Part shown: piece by piece, positions 49,719 through 57,916 of the stretch
Numbering within the stretch: position 1 is the stretch's first letter
How the letters are laid out: each line of letters starts with the position of its first letter
Assembly (NCBI GenBank): GCA_035534435.1
Contig: DATLRX010000033.1
Location: 62,001 to 126,000 of the forward strand
From: Palsa-851 sp035534435
GTDB taxonomy: Bacteria > Chloroflexota > Dormibacteria > Aeolococcales > Aeolococcaceae
DNA: 64,000 nucleotides
Reading direction: 5' to 3'
Notes under the pieces: model-generated
The model's input: the letters and a program-made list of their open reading frames with translations, nothing else
The model's database searches: none
Told to the model about the DNA's origin: nothing
Position numbers and translations under genes: made by a program

Positions 49719-52387
49719 GCTCCGACCGGCACCGGCTCCGGCGGCGGCGCGGCGGCCTTCTCGAGCGTCACGCGGCGCACGAGGCCGAACGGCGTCTGCT
49801 CGTCCGACTGCCCCAGCGGGTTATCGGCAACCATGGCTAGAACAGCGTCGGCGTCGACGCCGACGGTCGCGAACACCTCCGCGGCCATGTCGTTGGCGTC
49901 GATGACGGCGACGCCGACGCGGCGTCCGGTGCGCCCACGAACCTCGGCGGCGATGCGCAATGCCTCGCCCGACGCATCGAGCGGCGACTTGGTCGCCCAT
50001 GTGTCGTACGGCGGGAGGTTCAGCGAGGACGGTCCGTCGATCGCGTTGACACCGTGGCCCGCCACACGGTAGAAGATGCCGCGCATCCCGAGCGGCTTGG
50101 TGACGGCCGCCGCGGCGGCGGCGAGCAGTATCCGCGGGACGCCCGCCTCGTCGATGGCGAGTTGCATCGTCGTCGGATGGGCCAGCCCGATGCCCGTGGG
50201 CTCGTGGCTCACGTAGCGCGACAGCAGCCGGGCCGCGCGTGACACGGGGATCTCATCGATCGGATACGAGCGGCCCTGGCTGATTGCAAGTGCTTTCTCG
50301 CTGATCAGCAGCACGTCGCCGTCCTCGATCGCCACCCCGCCCTTCTCGAACTGCTCGAGGCTGTCGCCGATGATCTGCATGAGATCCGCACCCGGCACGA
50401 TCAGCGCCGAACGCAGCGGGTATCGCGCCCAGATGCGGCCTTTGTCCTCGAGGAAGAGGTGACGGCCCCAGTTGAGGCGAGCGCCGTCGAGCAGCGCCTG
50501 TCCGCCGGCCACCTTTGCGGCCGTGGCCTGGTCACCGCGGCGCACGAAGCCACCGTGATAGCTGTGATCGTCGAGCGCGCGGGTCGAGCCGTCGATGTAG
50601 ATGCGCAGCCAGACCTCGGCGTTCACCGCGCGCCAGAAGAACATCGATTCCTCGACCTCTCCGGCGCATGCGCGGCGGAAGCCCTCCGCCACGGCCGCGG
50701 CCTTCCAGTACGGTCGCCCGCGGAACGACGGCGAGCGCATGAGGCTCTGCAGCACCGCGCGCTGGCGCCGGTACCAGCGGAACTCCGGGGTGGTGAAGCC
50801 GATCTTCTTGCGCCGCCGCTCGACGGCGCGAGGCAGCGTCCCGTGCAGCGCCTGCCGCACGATGGCGCGCGTCCATCCGTTGTGGATGATCGCGGTCCTC
50901 GGCAGCGTGAGGATGTAGTCGACCAGCTCCTGGTCGAGGAACGGCAGGCGGGCCTCGAGTGAGTGCGCCATCGACGCCCGGTCCTCGTACCGAAGCAGCG
51001 GCGGGAGGCTGTACGTCCGGAAATCCTGCAGCAGGCGGCGCTTCAGGTCGTCCGCCACGCGATCGTCGTCGGGGGGTTTGCGGCCGCGCGTGAACGCCGG
51101 GGAGAGCATCGATGCGACGTCCACGCGCTGGCCACGCTCGCGCAGGCGGCGGCGCACCAGGGGGCCGACGATGTCACGCAGCAACCAGGCCTCGTGCGCG
51201 AACTCCGTGTAGCGGCGCTCGCGCAGGAGCTGGCGCAGCAGGACGTAGGGGTAGTGGTCGTACCCGGCGAGCAGCTCGTCGCCCGCCTGACCGTCGAGGG
51301 TGACCGTGACCTGGCGCCTCGCGAGACGCATCACCATCCACATCGCGAACGGCGCCGACGACACCATCGGCTCCTCCATGTGCCAGACCCACGCCTCGAG
51401 CTCGCGGATGAAGTCCTGGTCGCTGGGACTGACGGCGCTGTTGTCGGCGCCCGTCTTGTCGAGAACGCTTTTGATGTAGGCGCTCTCGTCGATTCGATCC
51501 CCCGGGAACACGGCCGAGAACGTCTTGAGCCGGTCACCGAGCGACTCGGTGTCCGGAACATGGTCGCGCAGCTGCTGCGCCATCACCGTGCAGATCGACG
51601 ACGAGTCGAGACCACCGCTGAGGCAGATGCCGACCGGCACATCGGCGACGAGGCGGCGCTGCACTGCGCGCTCGAACACCGCGCGAAAGGCCTCCGGGCT
51701 CGCGTCGCCGTCCTCCGACAGGCGCGGCGTCCAGTACGTCGTCTCGGAGATGGCGCCGCCCTCGATGATCGCGAATGCGGCGGCGGGCACCTGGCGGATC
51801 CCGCGAAAGAACGTGCCGTCGTTGTGGTCGAACAATCCAAAGCGCAGGTACTCGTACATCTGCTGCTCGTCGACCTCGCGCGGGAACGTCTCGTCCTGGA
51901 GGATCGCCTTGATCTCCGACGCGAAGATGACGCGCCCGTGGTGGCGCGCGTAGAACAGCGGCTTGATCCCGAAGTGGTCGCGCGCGAGCACGAGCTTCGG
52001 GCTCGCTGCGCGCCTGTCGAGGATCGCGAGCCCCCACATGCCGTTGAAACGCCGGAAGCAGTCCGTGCCCCACTCGGCGTACGCATGGAGCACGACCTCG
52101 GTGTCCGACGCGGTGTGGAAGGTGTGCCCGAGCGGTTCCAGCTCGGCGCGCAACTCCCGGTAGTTGTAGACCTCGCCGTTGTAGACGATCTGGAGCTTGC
52201 CGCCGTCCATCGCCATCGGCTGATTGCCGTGCGCGAGGTCGATGATGCTGAGCCGGCGGAACCCGAGCGAGGCGATCTCGTCCTCGTAGCGACCTTCGTC
52301 GTCGGGGCCACGATGCCGGATCGACTCCGTCATCGCAGTGAGCAGTGCGCTGTCCGGTGCGCCCCAGAATCCGGCGATGCCGCACAT
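49715..52387 (-). CDS. asnB: Asparagine synthetase (glutamine-hydrolysing) fused to an F420-0:glutamate ligase-like domain
   Basis: 890 residues in one uninterrupted frame. The N-terminal Ntn glutaminase starts MCGIAGFWG with the Cys nucleophile, then RHRGPDDEG and YNGEVYNYREL. The synthetase part has the PP-loop motif ICLSGGLDSSSI and DGQAGDELLAGYDHY. From about residue 654 a second domain begins ARYPLRSALIVPGADLMQII, followed by DGDVLLISEKALAISQGR, GHGVNAIDGPSSLNLP and GVAVIDANDMA. These resemble the F420-0:L-glutamate ligase (CofE) family. AsnB makes asparagine, but such proteins also amidate glycans and peptides. No other F420 genes are nearby. The fusion is unusual and could point to a glutamyl- or amide-bond chemistry. 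Confidence 0.85.
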   Translation of the reverse strand: MCGIAGFWGAPDSALLTAMTESIRHRGPDDEGRYEDEIASLGFRRLSIIDLAHGNQPMAMDGGKLQIVYNGEVYNYRELRAELEPLGHTFHTASDTEVVLHAYAEWGTDCFRRFNGMWGLAILDRRAASPKLVLARDHFGIKPLFYARHHGRVIFASEIKAILQDETFPREVDEQQMYEYLRFGLFDHNDGTFFRGIRQVPAAAFAIIEGGAISETTYWTPRLSEDGDASPEAFRAVFERAVQRRLVADVPVGICLSGGLDSSSICTVMAQQLRDHVPDTESLGDRLKTFSAVFPGDRIDESAYIKSVLDKTGADNSAVSPSDQDFIRELEAWVWHMEEPMVSSAPFAMWMVMRLARRQVTVTLDGQAGDELLAGYDHYPYVLLRQLLRERRYTEFAHEAWLLRDIVGPLVRRRLRERGQRVDVASMLSPAFTRGRKPPDDDRVADDLKRRLLQDFRTYSLPPLLRYEDRASMAHSLEARLPFLDQELVDYILTLPRTAIIHNGWTRAIVRQALHGTLPRAVERRRKKIGFTTPEFRWYRRQRAVLQSLMRSPSFRGRPYWKAAAVAEGFRRACAGEVEESMFFWRAVNAEVWLRIYIDGSTRALDDHSYHGGFVRRGDQATAAKVAGGQALLDGARLNWGRHLFLEDKGRIWARYPLRSALIVPGADLMQIIGDSLEQFEKGGVAIEDGDVLLISEKALAISQGRSYPIDEIPVSRAARLLSRYVSHEPTGIGLAHPTTMQLAIDEAGVPRILLAAAAAAVTKPLGMRGIFYRVAGHGVNAIDGPSSLNLPPYDTWATKSPLDASGEALRIAAEVRGRTGRRVGVAVIDANDMAAEVFATVGVDADAVLAMVADNPLGQSDEQTPFGLVRRVTLEKAAAPPPEPVPVGA

Positions 52388-52397
52388 GTCAGTGGCT

Positions 52398-52475
52398 CGC
52401 CGGCGACACGGCCGGCGTCAGGGAACGAGGGGGCATGACCAGGGCAACGGTACGACAGCGTCCGTGGTCACGGAC
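52398..52475 (-). terminator. Two stem-loops between groEL and the asparagine synthetase gene
   Basis: Downstream of groEL the gap holds GTCCGTG-GT-CACGGAC (52460-52475, 15 bp after the groEL stop) and CGCCGGC-N6-GCCGGCG (52398-52417). Both are perfect 7-bp stems. Neither is followed by a U-run, so they would be non-canonical or Rho-assisted terminators. The second could equally be a 5'-leader element of the next gene. Confidence 0.35.
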
Positions 52476-52489
52476 CGGAGACCAGTCGA

Positions 52490-54154
52490 TCAGAAGTCCA
52501 TGTCGTCGTCGTCCATGCCACCCATCCCGCCCATTCCACCGCCGTGGGAATGGCCGCCTCCGGCCGGCGCACCCTCCTCGGGCTCCGGTGCGTCGGCGAT
52601 GAGCGCGTCGGTGCTGAGGACGATGGTCGCGATCGACGTCGCATGGGTCAAGGCTGAGACGACAACCTTGGTGGGGTCGATGACCCCGTGCTCGATCAGG
52701 TTTCCGTACGTTTCGGTGAGAGCGTCGAAGCCCTCGTCGCCCGTCGACTCCGCCACGGTGTTCACGACCACCTGGCCTTCGAGCCCGGCGTTGCTCGCGA
52801 TGATGCGGAGCGGCTCACGCAGCGCCCGCGCGACGATGTCGGCCCCGAGACGCGCGGTGCCCTCGAGCTCCAGCGCCTCGATCGCCGGGACCGCGCGCAG
52901 CAGCGCGACGCCGCCGCCGACGACGACGCCTTCCTCGATCGCCGCGCGTGTTGCGGCCAGCGCATCCTCGACACGAGACTTGCGCTCCTTCATCTCCACT
53001 TCCGTCGCTGCGCCGACCTTGACGACGGCCACGCCGCCGGTGAGGCGCGCGAGGCGCTCCTGGAGTTTCTCGCGATCCCAGTCGGACGTGGTCTCATCCA
53101 TCTGCTGACGGATCTCCGCACAGCGTCCCTCGATCGCGGACTTGGCACCGCCACCACGCACGATCGTCGTGTCGTCCTTGGTCACGGTGACGCGACCGGC
53201 GACCCCGAGATGCTCGTCACGGACGGCGTCGAGCCGGAGCCCGGTCTTCTCGCTGATCACGGTCGCCCCGGTGAGCACGGCGATGTCCTGCAGGATCGCG
53301 TCACGCCGCTCGCCGAACGCCGGCGCCTTGACGGCCATCGCGCTGAACGTCCCGCGAGCGCGGTTGACGACCAGGGTGGCGAGCGCCTCCGCCTGGATGT
53401 CCTCGGCGATGATGAGCAGCGGGCGCCCGGCGCGCATCACCAGCTCCAGGCTGGGAAGCAGGTCGGGAACCGCCGAGATCTTGGCATCCGTGACCAGAAC
53501 TCGCGCGTCGTTCAGCACCGACTCCATGTTCTGGGTGTCGGTGACCAGGTGCGCCGAGATGTAGCCGCGGTCGAACTGCATGCCCTCCACGACCTCGACC
53601 TCGGTGTCGATGCCGTTGCCGTCCTCGACGGAGACGACCCCCTCCTTGCCCACCTTGTCGAACGCGTCGGCGATCATGGCGCCGATCGTCTCGTCGCCCG
53701 AGCTGATGGTGGCCACGCGCCGGATGTCGTCACCGCCCTTGACGGGGTGCGACCGGGAGCGGATCGACTCGACGGCGGCGTCGCAGGCCGCCATCATTCC
53801 GCGGCGAAGATCGTTCGGCGGAGCGCCTGCGGCGAGATTGCGCAGTCCCTCGTCGAGCATCGCCCGCGCCAGCACCGTCGCTGTGGTGGTGCCGTCGCCG
53901 GCGATGTCGTTGGTCTTGATGGCCACTTCCTTGAGCAGCTGCGCTCCCATGTTCTCGAAGTGATCCTCGAGCTCGAGCTCGCGCGCGATCGTGACGCCGT
54001 CATTGCTGATCAGCGGCGGCCCGAACTTCTTGTCCAGGACGACCGTGCGGCCGCGCGGGCCGAGTGTCACCGCGACGGTGTCGGCGACGATGGCCGCGCC
54101 GCGCGCGAGCGCGGCGCGCGCCGGCGCCTCGAAACGGAGCTGCTTGGCGGCCAT
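52490..54154 (-). CDS. groEL: Chaperonin GroEL (60 kDa)
   Basis: 554 residues, the usual length. ATP-binding VAVTLGPRGRTVVLDKKFGPP and AGDGTTTATVLARAM, apical-domain segments and VEDALAATRAAIEEGVVVGGGVALL are all standard. The C-terminus has a His-containing Gly/Met tail (GGMGGMGG then DDDDMDF), the flexible GGM tail. It folds client proteins with GroES. It lies 9 bp after groES, both behind the CIRCE element. Confidence 0.97.
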   Translation of the reverse strand: MAAKQLRFEAPARAALARGAAIVADTVAVTLGPRGRTVVLDKKFGPPLISNDGVTIARELELEDHFENMGAQLLKEVAIKTNDIAGDGTTTATVLARAMLDEGLRNLAAGAPPNDLRRGMMAACDAAVESIRSRSHPVKGGDDIRRVATISSGDETIGAMIADAFDKVGKEGVVSVEDGNGIDTEVEVVEGMQFDRGYISAHLVTDTQNMESVLNDARVLVTDAKISAVPDLLPSLELVMRAGRPLLIIAEDIQAEALATLVVNRARGTFSAMAVKAPAFGERRDAILQDIAVLTGATVISEKTGLRLDAVRDEHLGVAGRVTVTKDDTTIVRGGGAKSAIEGRCAEIRQQMDETTSDWDREKLQERLARLTGGVAVVKVGAATEVEMKERKSRVEDALAATRAAIEEGVVVGGGVALLRAVPAIEALELEGTARLGADIVARALREPLRIIASNAGLEGQVVVNTVAESTGDEGFDALTETYGNLIEHGVIDPTKVVVSALTHATSIATIVLSTDALIADAPEPEEGAPAGGGHSHGGGMGGMGGMDDDDMDF

Positions 54155-54163
54155 GTTCGCTGT

Positions 54164-54478
54164 CTAGCTCTTGTTGCCGTTCTTCTCGACGACCGCGAGG
54201 ATGTCCTTCTCGCCGAGGATCAGGTAATCGACATCGTCGATCTTGACCTCGCTGCCCGCGTACTTCGCGTACATCACGCGGTCTCCGACCTTGACGTCGA
54301 GTGCGACGCGAACTCCGGTCTGCTCGTTGTAGCGACCGTTGCCGACCGCCTCGATGATGCCTTCCTGGGGCTTCTCCTTGATGGTGTCAGGGAGAACGAT
54401 GCCGCTCTTGGTCATCTCGTCACGCTCGACGGGTTTGACGACGACGCGGTCAGCGAGGGGGCGAAGGTTGAGGGACAC
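54164..54478 (-). CDS. groES: Co-chaperonin GroES
   Basis: 104 residues from a GTG with AGGAGG 7-8 bases upstream. Motifs: LRPLADRVVVKPVERDEMTKSGIVLPDT, the mobile loop region KEKPQEGIIEAVG, and GDRVMYAKYAGSEVKID. It caps the GroEL cavity. First gene of the groES-groEL operon, controlled by CIRCE. Confidence 0.97.
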   Translation of the reverse strand: MSLNLRPLADRVVVKPVERDEMTKSGIVLPDTIKEKPQEGIIEAVGNGRYNEQTGVRVALDVKVGDRVMYAKYAGSEVKIDDVDYLILGEKDILAVVEKNGNKS

Positions 54479-54499
54479 GGACGGACCTCCTGGTTTTTC

Positions 54500-54526
54500 T
54501 TAGCACTCTTAGTGGGTGACTGCTAA
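54500..54526 (-). promoter_or_regulatory. CIRCE operator (HrcA binding site) upstream of groES
   Basis: TTAGCACTC at 54500-54508, nine bases, then GACTGCTAA at 54518-54526. The consensus is TTAGCACTC-N9-GAGTGCTAA, so only one base deviates. It sits between the promoter and the groES ribosome site, the standard position for HrcA-mediated heat-shock repression. hrcA itself is not in the window. Confidence 0.92.
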
Positions 54527-54527
54527 C

Positions 54528-54557
54528 ACTCTACCGAACCGAGTGCCAATCGCGCAA
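54528..54557 (-). promoter_or_regulatory. Putative sigma-70 promoter of groES-groEL
   Basis: On the minus strand TTGCGC (54557-54552) and TAGAGT (54533-54528) are spaced by 18 bases, directly upstream of the CIRCE element. The arrangement promoter-CIRCE-ribosome site is the classic one for HrcA regulation. Confidence 0.55.
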
Positions 54558-54584
54558 GCGGCGACACCCGCCGATCGCGGTTGA

Positions 54585-55439
54585 TCAGACGGCGGTTGCG
54601 GTCGCGGGCGGGCGCACCGCGGGCGGGGAGCCGCCGGTTCGCCGGGGGCGGAGGAAAAGGGTGAGGCCGATCACCAGGAACGCCGCCCAGATGACCGCCT
54701 GGAGCACCGTCGGCGCGGCGCTGTAGCCGACGAGACCGTGGAGCACGTCCCCGATCCCGGTGTCGTCAGGCAGGCTGCCGCTCACATTCCAGAGCGTCAT
54801 CGACCTCCCCGGCAGCACGTTGAGCTGCTGGAGATTCTGGACGGCGTCGGCGAGGAGCCCGGCGGCGACCACCATCAGCAGGCTGCCCACGATCGAGAAG
54901 AACCGGCCGAGGTTGATTCGCAGCCCCACGCGATACATGGCGTAGCTCACCCCCACCGCGATCGCGAGTCCCACCACCGCGCCGAGCACCAGCTGCAGCG
55001 GCGAGCTCTGGTACGCGATCGCGAGCAGGAAGATGACCGTCTCGACGGCCTCGCGGCCGACGGTCACGAAGGCGATGAGCCCGAGTGCGATTCCCGAACC
55101 GCCGCTCACCGCCCCGGACACCTTGTCGCGCAGCTCACGACCGAGGCTGCGGCTGTGACGGCGCATCCAGAACGTCATGTACGTCAGCACCGTCACGGCG
55201 ACGGCGAAGATCACCGTCTCGAACCACCTCTGCTGCGACGACCCGATGAAGGCATCGCGGGTCACGACCCAGAGGACAACGCCCGTGGCGGTCGCCATCC
55301 CCACGGCGAGGCCGGCGCCTCCGAAGACGTGGCGGAAGAGGTCGCGCCGTCCGGCGGCGGCGAGGTAGGTGAGCAGGATCGAGCAGATCAGCGTGCCCTC
55401 GAGTCCCTCGCGGGCGAAGATCAGCAGGCTCCCGAACAT
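54585..55439 (-). CDS. FTR1-family iron permease (EfeU-like)
   Basis: 284 residues with seven transmembrane helices and two REXXE-type motifs, FAREGLEGTL in helix 1 and TVGREAVETVI in helix 4, the iron-translocating signature of FTR1/EfeU. It takes up ferrous iron, in other bacteria with EfeO and EfeB, which are absent here. The leader carries an IdeR/DtxR-type box at 55489-55507 and a short GGAG ribosome site. The next gene upstream encodes a DtxR-family regulator, so iron-dependent repression is likely. Confidence 0.9.
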   Translation of the reverse strand: MFGSLLIFAREGLEGTLICSILLTYLAAAGRRDLFRHVFGGAGLAVGMATATGVVLWVVTRDAFIGSSQQRWFETVIFAVAVTVLTYMTFWMRRHSRSLGRELRDKVSGAVSGGSGIALGLIAFVTVGREAVETVIFLLAIAYQSSPLQLVLGAVVGLAIAVGVSYAMYRVGLRINLGRFFSIVGSLLMVVAAGLLADAVQNLQQLNVLPGRSMTLWNVSGSLPDDTGIGDVLHGLVGYSAAPTVLQAVIWAAFLVIGLTLFLRPRRTGGSPPAVRPPATATAV

Positions 55440-55488
55440 CCAGCTCCGTCTCCATCGGGTGTGGATCCGTTCGGACCCCGTCGCCGCG

Positions 55489-55507
55489 TTAGCTTAGCCT
55501 AACCTAA
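55489..55507. promoter_or_regulatory. IdeR/DtxR-type iron box
   Basis: TTAGCTTAGCCTAACCTAA at 55489-55507 is a 19-base palindromic element differing by one base from the canonical TTAGGTTAGCCTAACCTAA. It lies 50 bp upstream of the FTR1 permease ATG and overlaps the last codons of the DtxR-family gene (stop at 55499-55501). Family knowledge implies repression of iron uptake when iron is plentiful. Confidence 0.88.
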
Positions 55508-56206
55508 CTTCTCTGCAGGGGCCTCGACCCAGACGGCTCTCGCGGTTCCTGAGTCGATGGTGACCTCCTCGCCGCCGGCGCGAATCGTCAAGACGCGGGC
55601 GGTGCGGCCGGTGACGCCCACCTCGATCCCGGGAATGAGGCCGCACTCATCGAGGAGCCGGAGCAGCTGCGGCGCCTCGTGCTCCGCCACCTCCGAGATC
55701 CGCGCCACCCGCGCCGTGTCCCCGTCGCGGAGATCGACCAGGCGCATGAGATGCCGTCCTTTCGGCGGGGTCCGCCCGGGGATGACGTTGCCGTGGGGAC
55801 AGGTGACCGGCCGCCCGAGTTGCTGATCGAGGCGGTCGAGGACCGTCGATGACATCCCGTGAGTCAAGGTCTGCGCTTCCAGGTCTGCCGTCGCCCAGTC
55901 GAACCCGAGCACATCCGTGAGCCAGCGCTCGACGATTCGATGCCTGCGAACGATGGTGGCCGCGGCCTCCGCGCCATCGGGGGTGAGCTCGACGGAGCGA
56001 TCTGCCGCGATGCGGACCAGCCCGTCGCGGGCGAGGCGCTGCAGCGAGACGGTGACGGTCGGCGCGCTGACCCCGAGCCACTCGGCCAGGCGACCTGGGC
56101 GCGGGACCTCGCTCTCGTGCTCGATGTAGTAGATGGCCTCGAGGTAGCGCTCGGCGGCCTCGGAGTGGTGCTCGGGCTGGGCGTCCACCGGCACATCAGC
56201 CGGCAC
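55499..56206 (-). CDS. DtxR-family transcriptional regulator with divergent metal ligands
   Basis: 235 residues from a GTG sharing one base with the tsaD stop (TAGTG). The winged helix is LAEWLGVSAPTVTVSLQRLARDGLV. The dimerisation and metal region follows (RRHRIVERWLTDVLGFDWATAD, then CPHGNVIPG), and an SH3-like FeoA domain ends it (GDTARVARISEVAEHEAPQLLRLL). By eye, the primary metal site ligands of DtxR (Met10, Cys102, Glu105, His106) read Arg, Gln, Thr, His here, while the ancillary His79 and Glu83 are kept and His98 is Asp. Metal activation may therefore differ. It precedes the FTR1 permease and its iron box. Confidence 0.85.
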   Translation of the reverse strand: MPADVPVDAQPEHHSEAAERYLEAIYYIEHESEVPRPGRLAEWLGVSAPTVTVSLQRLARDGLVRIAADRSVELTPDGAEAAATIVRRHRIVERWLTDVLGFDWATADLEAQTLTHGMSSTVLDRLDQQLGRPVTCPHGNVIPGRTPPKGRHLMRLVDLRDGDTARVARISEVAEHEAPQLLRLLDECGLIPGIEVGVTGRTARVLTIRAGGEEVTIDSGTARAVWVEAPAEKLG

Positions 56207-57222
56207 TATGCGCACTCCGCGAGCGATGGATCGACATCGAAACCGGGGGTGTCCGGACCGTGGATCGCAAGGCGCTGCCAGCCGGCTGCACCGATCATCG
56301 CCGCATTGTCGGTGCAGAGATCGAGCGGTGGCACCACGACGCGGAGCCCGCTGAAGCGAGCGGTCACCGCCTCGCGGAGCGCCCGGTTGGCGGCGACCCC
56401 GCCCACCACCGCGACGGTGCTCGCGCCGCATCGATCGACGGCCGTCTCGAGACCGCTCACGAGCTGATCGACCGCCGCGGCCTGGAAGCTTGCCGCGAGA
56501 TCGGCGACCACCGTCGGGTCGCGGGGCACGCCGGTTTCCGTCAGCGCATCCGAGCCGAGGTCGCGAACGAGATAGCGGACTGCCGTCTTGAGCCCGCTGA
56601 ACGAGAACGCGCCGTCGAGCCGCGTTCGCGGCAGGGGGAACCGTGCCGGATCACCGCCGGCGCCGGCCCGCTGGATCGCGGGACCGCCGGGGTACTCGAG
56701 CCCGATCAATCTCGCCACCTTGTCGAACGCCTCCCCGGCCGCGTCGTCGCGGGTGGCGGAGAGCCGCTCCGCGAGGCCGTGCTCGCGGAGGACGACGCAC
56801 TCGGTGTGGCCGCCGCTCACCAGGAGCGCGAGGTACGGCGGCTCGAGATCGGGATCTGCGAGCCACGCGCTGTAGACGTGGCCGGCAAGGTGCGACACGC
56901 CGACGATCGGCAGCCCACGCGCGATGGCGGCCGACGATGCGTACATCGTGCCGACGATGAGGCAGCCGGCGAGGCCGGGCCCCCGGGTCACCGCGACCGC
57001 ATCGATGGCATCCCAGCCGCCCGGGACCGGCGCGAGGGCCGCGTCGACAACCGTGGAGAGTCCCTCGAGGTGAGCGCGAGCCGCCAGCTCGGGTACGACG
57101 CCGCCATGGGTGGCGTGCAGCGCGATCTGTGACGACACCACCGACGAGCGCACCTCGCGTCCGTCGGTGAGCACCGCAGCGGCGGTCTCGTCGCAGGAGG
57201 TCTCGATCGCGAGGAGATTCAG
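56206..57222 (-). CDS. tsaD: tRNA N6-threonylcarbamoyltransferase TsaD, apparent CTG start
   Basis: 338 residues. Family motifs: LLAIETSCDETAAAVL at the extreme N-terminus, GGVVPELAARAHLE, VTRGPGLAGCLIVG, the metal-binding HxxxH in SHLAGHVYSAW, LLVSGGHTECVV, and GGVAANRALREAV. With TsaB and TsaE it makes t6A37 in tRNAs reading ANN codons. No ATG/GTG/TTG precedes the first strand in frame. The CTG at 57222-57220, inside a CTGA overlap with rimI, gives the normal N-terminus (initiator then NLLAIETSCDET), so it is probably the true start. TsaB and TsaE are encoded about 4 kb away. Confidence 0.95.
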   Translation of the reverse strand: MNLLAIETSCDETAAAVLTDGREVRSSVVSSQIALHATHGGVVPELAARAHLEGLSTVVDAALAPVPGGWDAIDAVAVTRGPGLAGCLIVGTMYASSAAIARGLPIVGVSHLAGHVYSAWLADPDLEPPYLALLVSGGHTECVVLREHGLAERLSATRDDAAGEAFDKVARLIGLEYPGGPAIQRAGAGGDPARFPLPRTRLDGAFSFSGLKTAVRYLVRDLGSDALTETGVPRDPTVVADLAASFQAAAVDQLVSGLETAVDRCGASTVAVVGGVAANRALREAVTARFSGLRVVVPPLDLCTDNAAMIGAAGWQRLAIHGPDTPGFDVDPSLAECA

Positions 57223-57773
57223 GCGGACGGGTACTCCATCGACGGGGCGCCGCCGACACCGGCGACGTCGATACCGCCGAGGATCGCGTTGAAGCCACGC
57301 TTGAAACCGGGCGCGTGAATGCTGTCGCTCCACATGATGACGGCGTCCTCGCCGTTGTCCGTGTAGTACCCGCGGCGGCGCCCGATCGCCTTGAAGCCGA
57401 AGCGCTCGTACAGGCGTATGGCATGGTCGTTGCTGTCGCGAACCTCGAGGGTGATCCAGCGAGCGCCGAGCGCGTACGCGCGCTGGATCAGGGCAGCGAA
57501 GAGCACTGTGCCGTATCCCTTGGAGTGGTCGCCCGCGCGAACGCCGATCGTCGTGATGTGCGCCTCGAGCGCCACGCGCCACAGCCCCGCATACCCGACC
57601 ACCTCACCGTCCTGGCGCAGCACGATGTACGACGCCTGCCGGTTCTGCGACAGCTCGCTCGCGTAGGCATTCTTCGGCCACGGCGACGCGAAGACCTGAC
57701 GCTCGATGGCTTGCACGGCGGCAATGTCCTCGTAGCGCATCGGTTCGACGGAAAGCCGAGGGACGACCTGCAT
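57219..57773 (-). CDS. rimI: GNAT acetyltransferase, ribosomal protein S18 alanine N-acetyltransferase (RimI)
   Basis: 184 residues from the ATG at 57773; a GTG at 57824 would add a leader. GNAT features: VEPMRYEDIAAVQAIERQVF, SPWPKNAYASEL, the acetyl-CoA-binding GDHSKGYGTVLFAAL, and ITLEVRDSNDHAIRLYERFGF with the C-terminal GYYTDNGEDAVIMW. This is the RimI pattern. It overlaps tsaD by 4 bases, the common rimI-tsaD pairing. Confidence 0.9.
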   Translation of the reverse strand: MQVVPRLSVEPMRYEDIAAVQAIERQVFASPWPKNAYASELSQNRQASYIVLRQDGEVVGYAGLWRVALEAHITTIGVRAGDHSKGYGTVLFAALIQRAYALGARWITLEVRDSNDHAIRLYERFGFKAIGRRRGYYTDNGEDAVIMWSDSIHAPGFKRGFNAILGGIDVAGVGGAPSMEYPSA

Positions 57774-57843
57774 GAACACCCTGAACAAGGCGGCGGTGTT
57801 GGTCTTCGCATCATAACCGCGCACTCGAGACGCGGAGGCCGGC

Positions 57844-57859
57844 CATGACGGATGTCATG
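57844..57859. promoter_or_regulatory. Palindrome upstream of the ABC exporter/two-component operon
   Basis: A perfect inverted repeat CATGAC-GGAT-GTCATG lies 58 bp before the ABC ATPase start, in the intergenic region divergent from rimI. A further half-site (TGTCAGG) follows. A DesR/NarL-type regulator encoded at the end of the same operon could bind here; this is inference. Confidence 0.35.
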
Positions 57860-57916
57860 TCAGGTTGCTGACGCCGGGCACTACCCCCTTCCGTCGGTGT
57901 CGCCCAGGCTGGGGAC

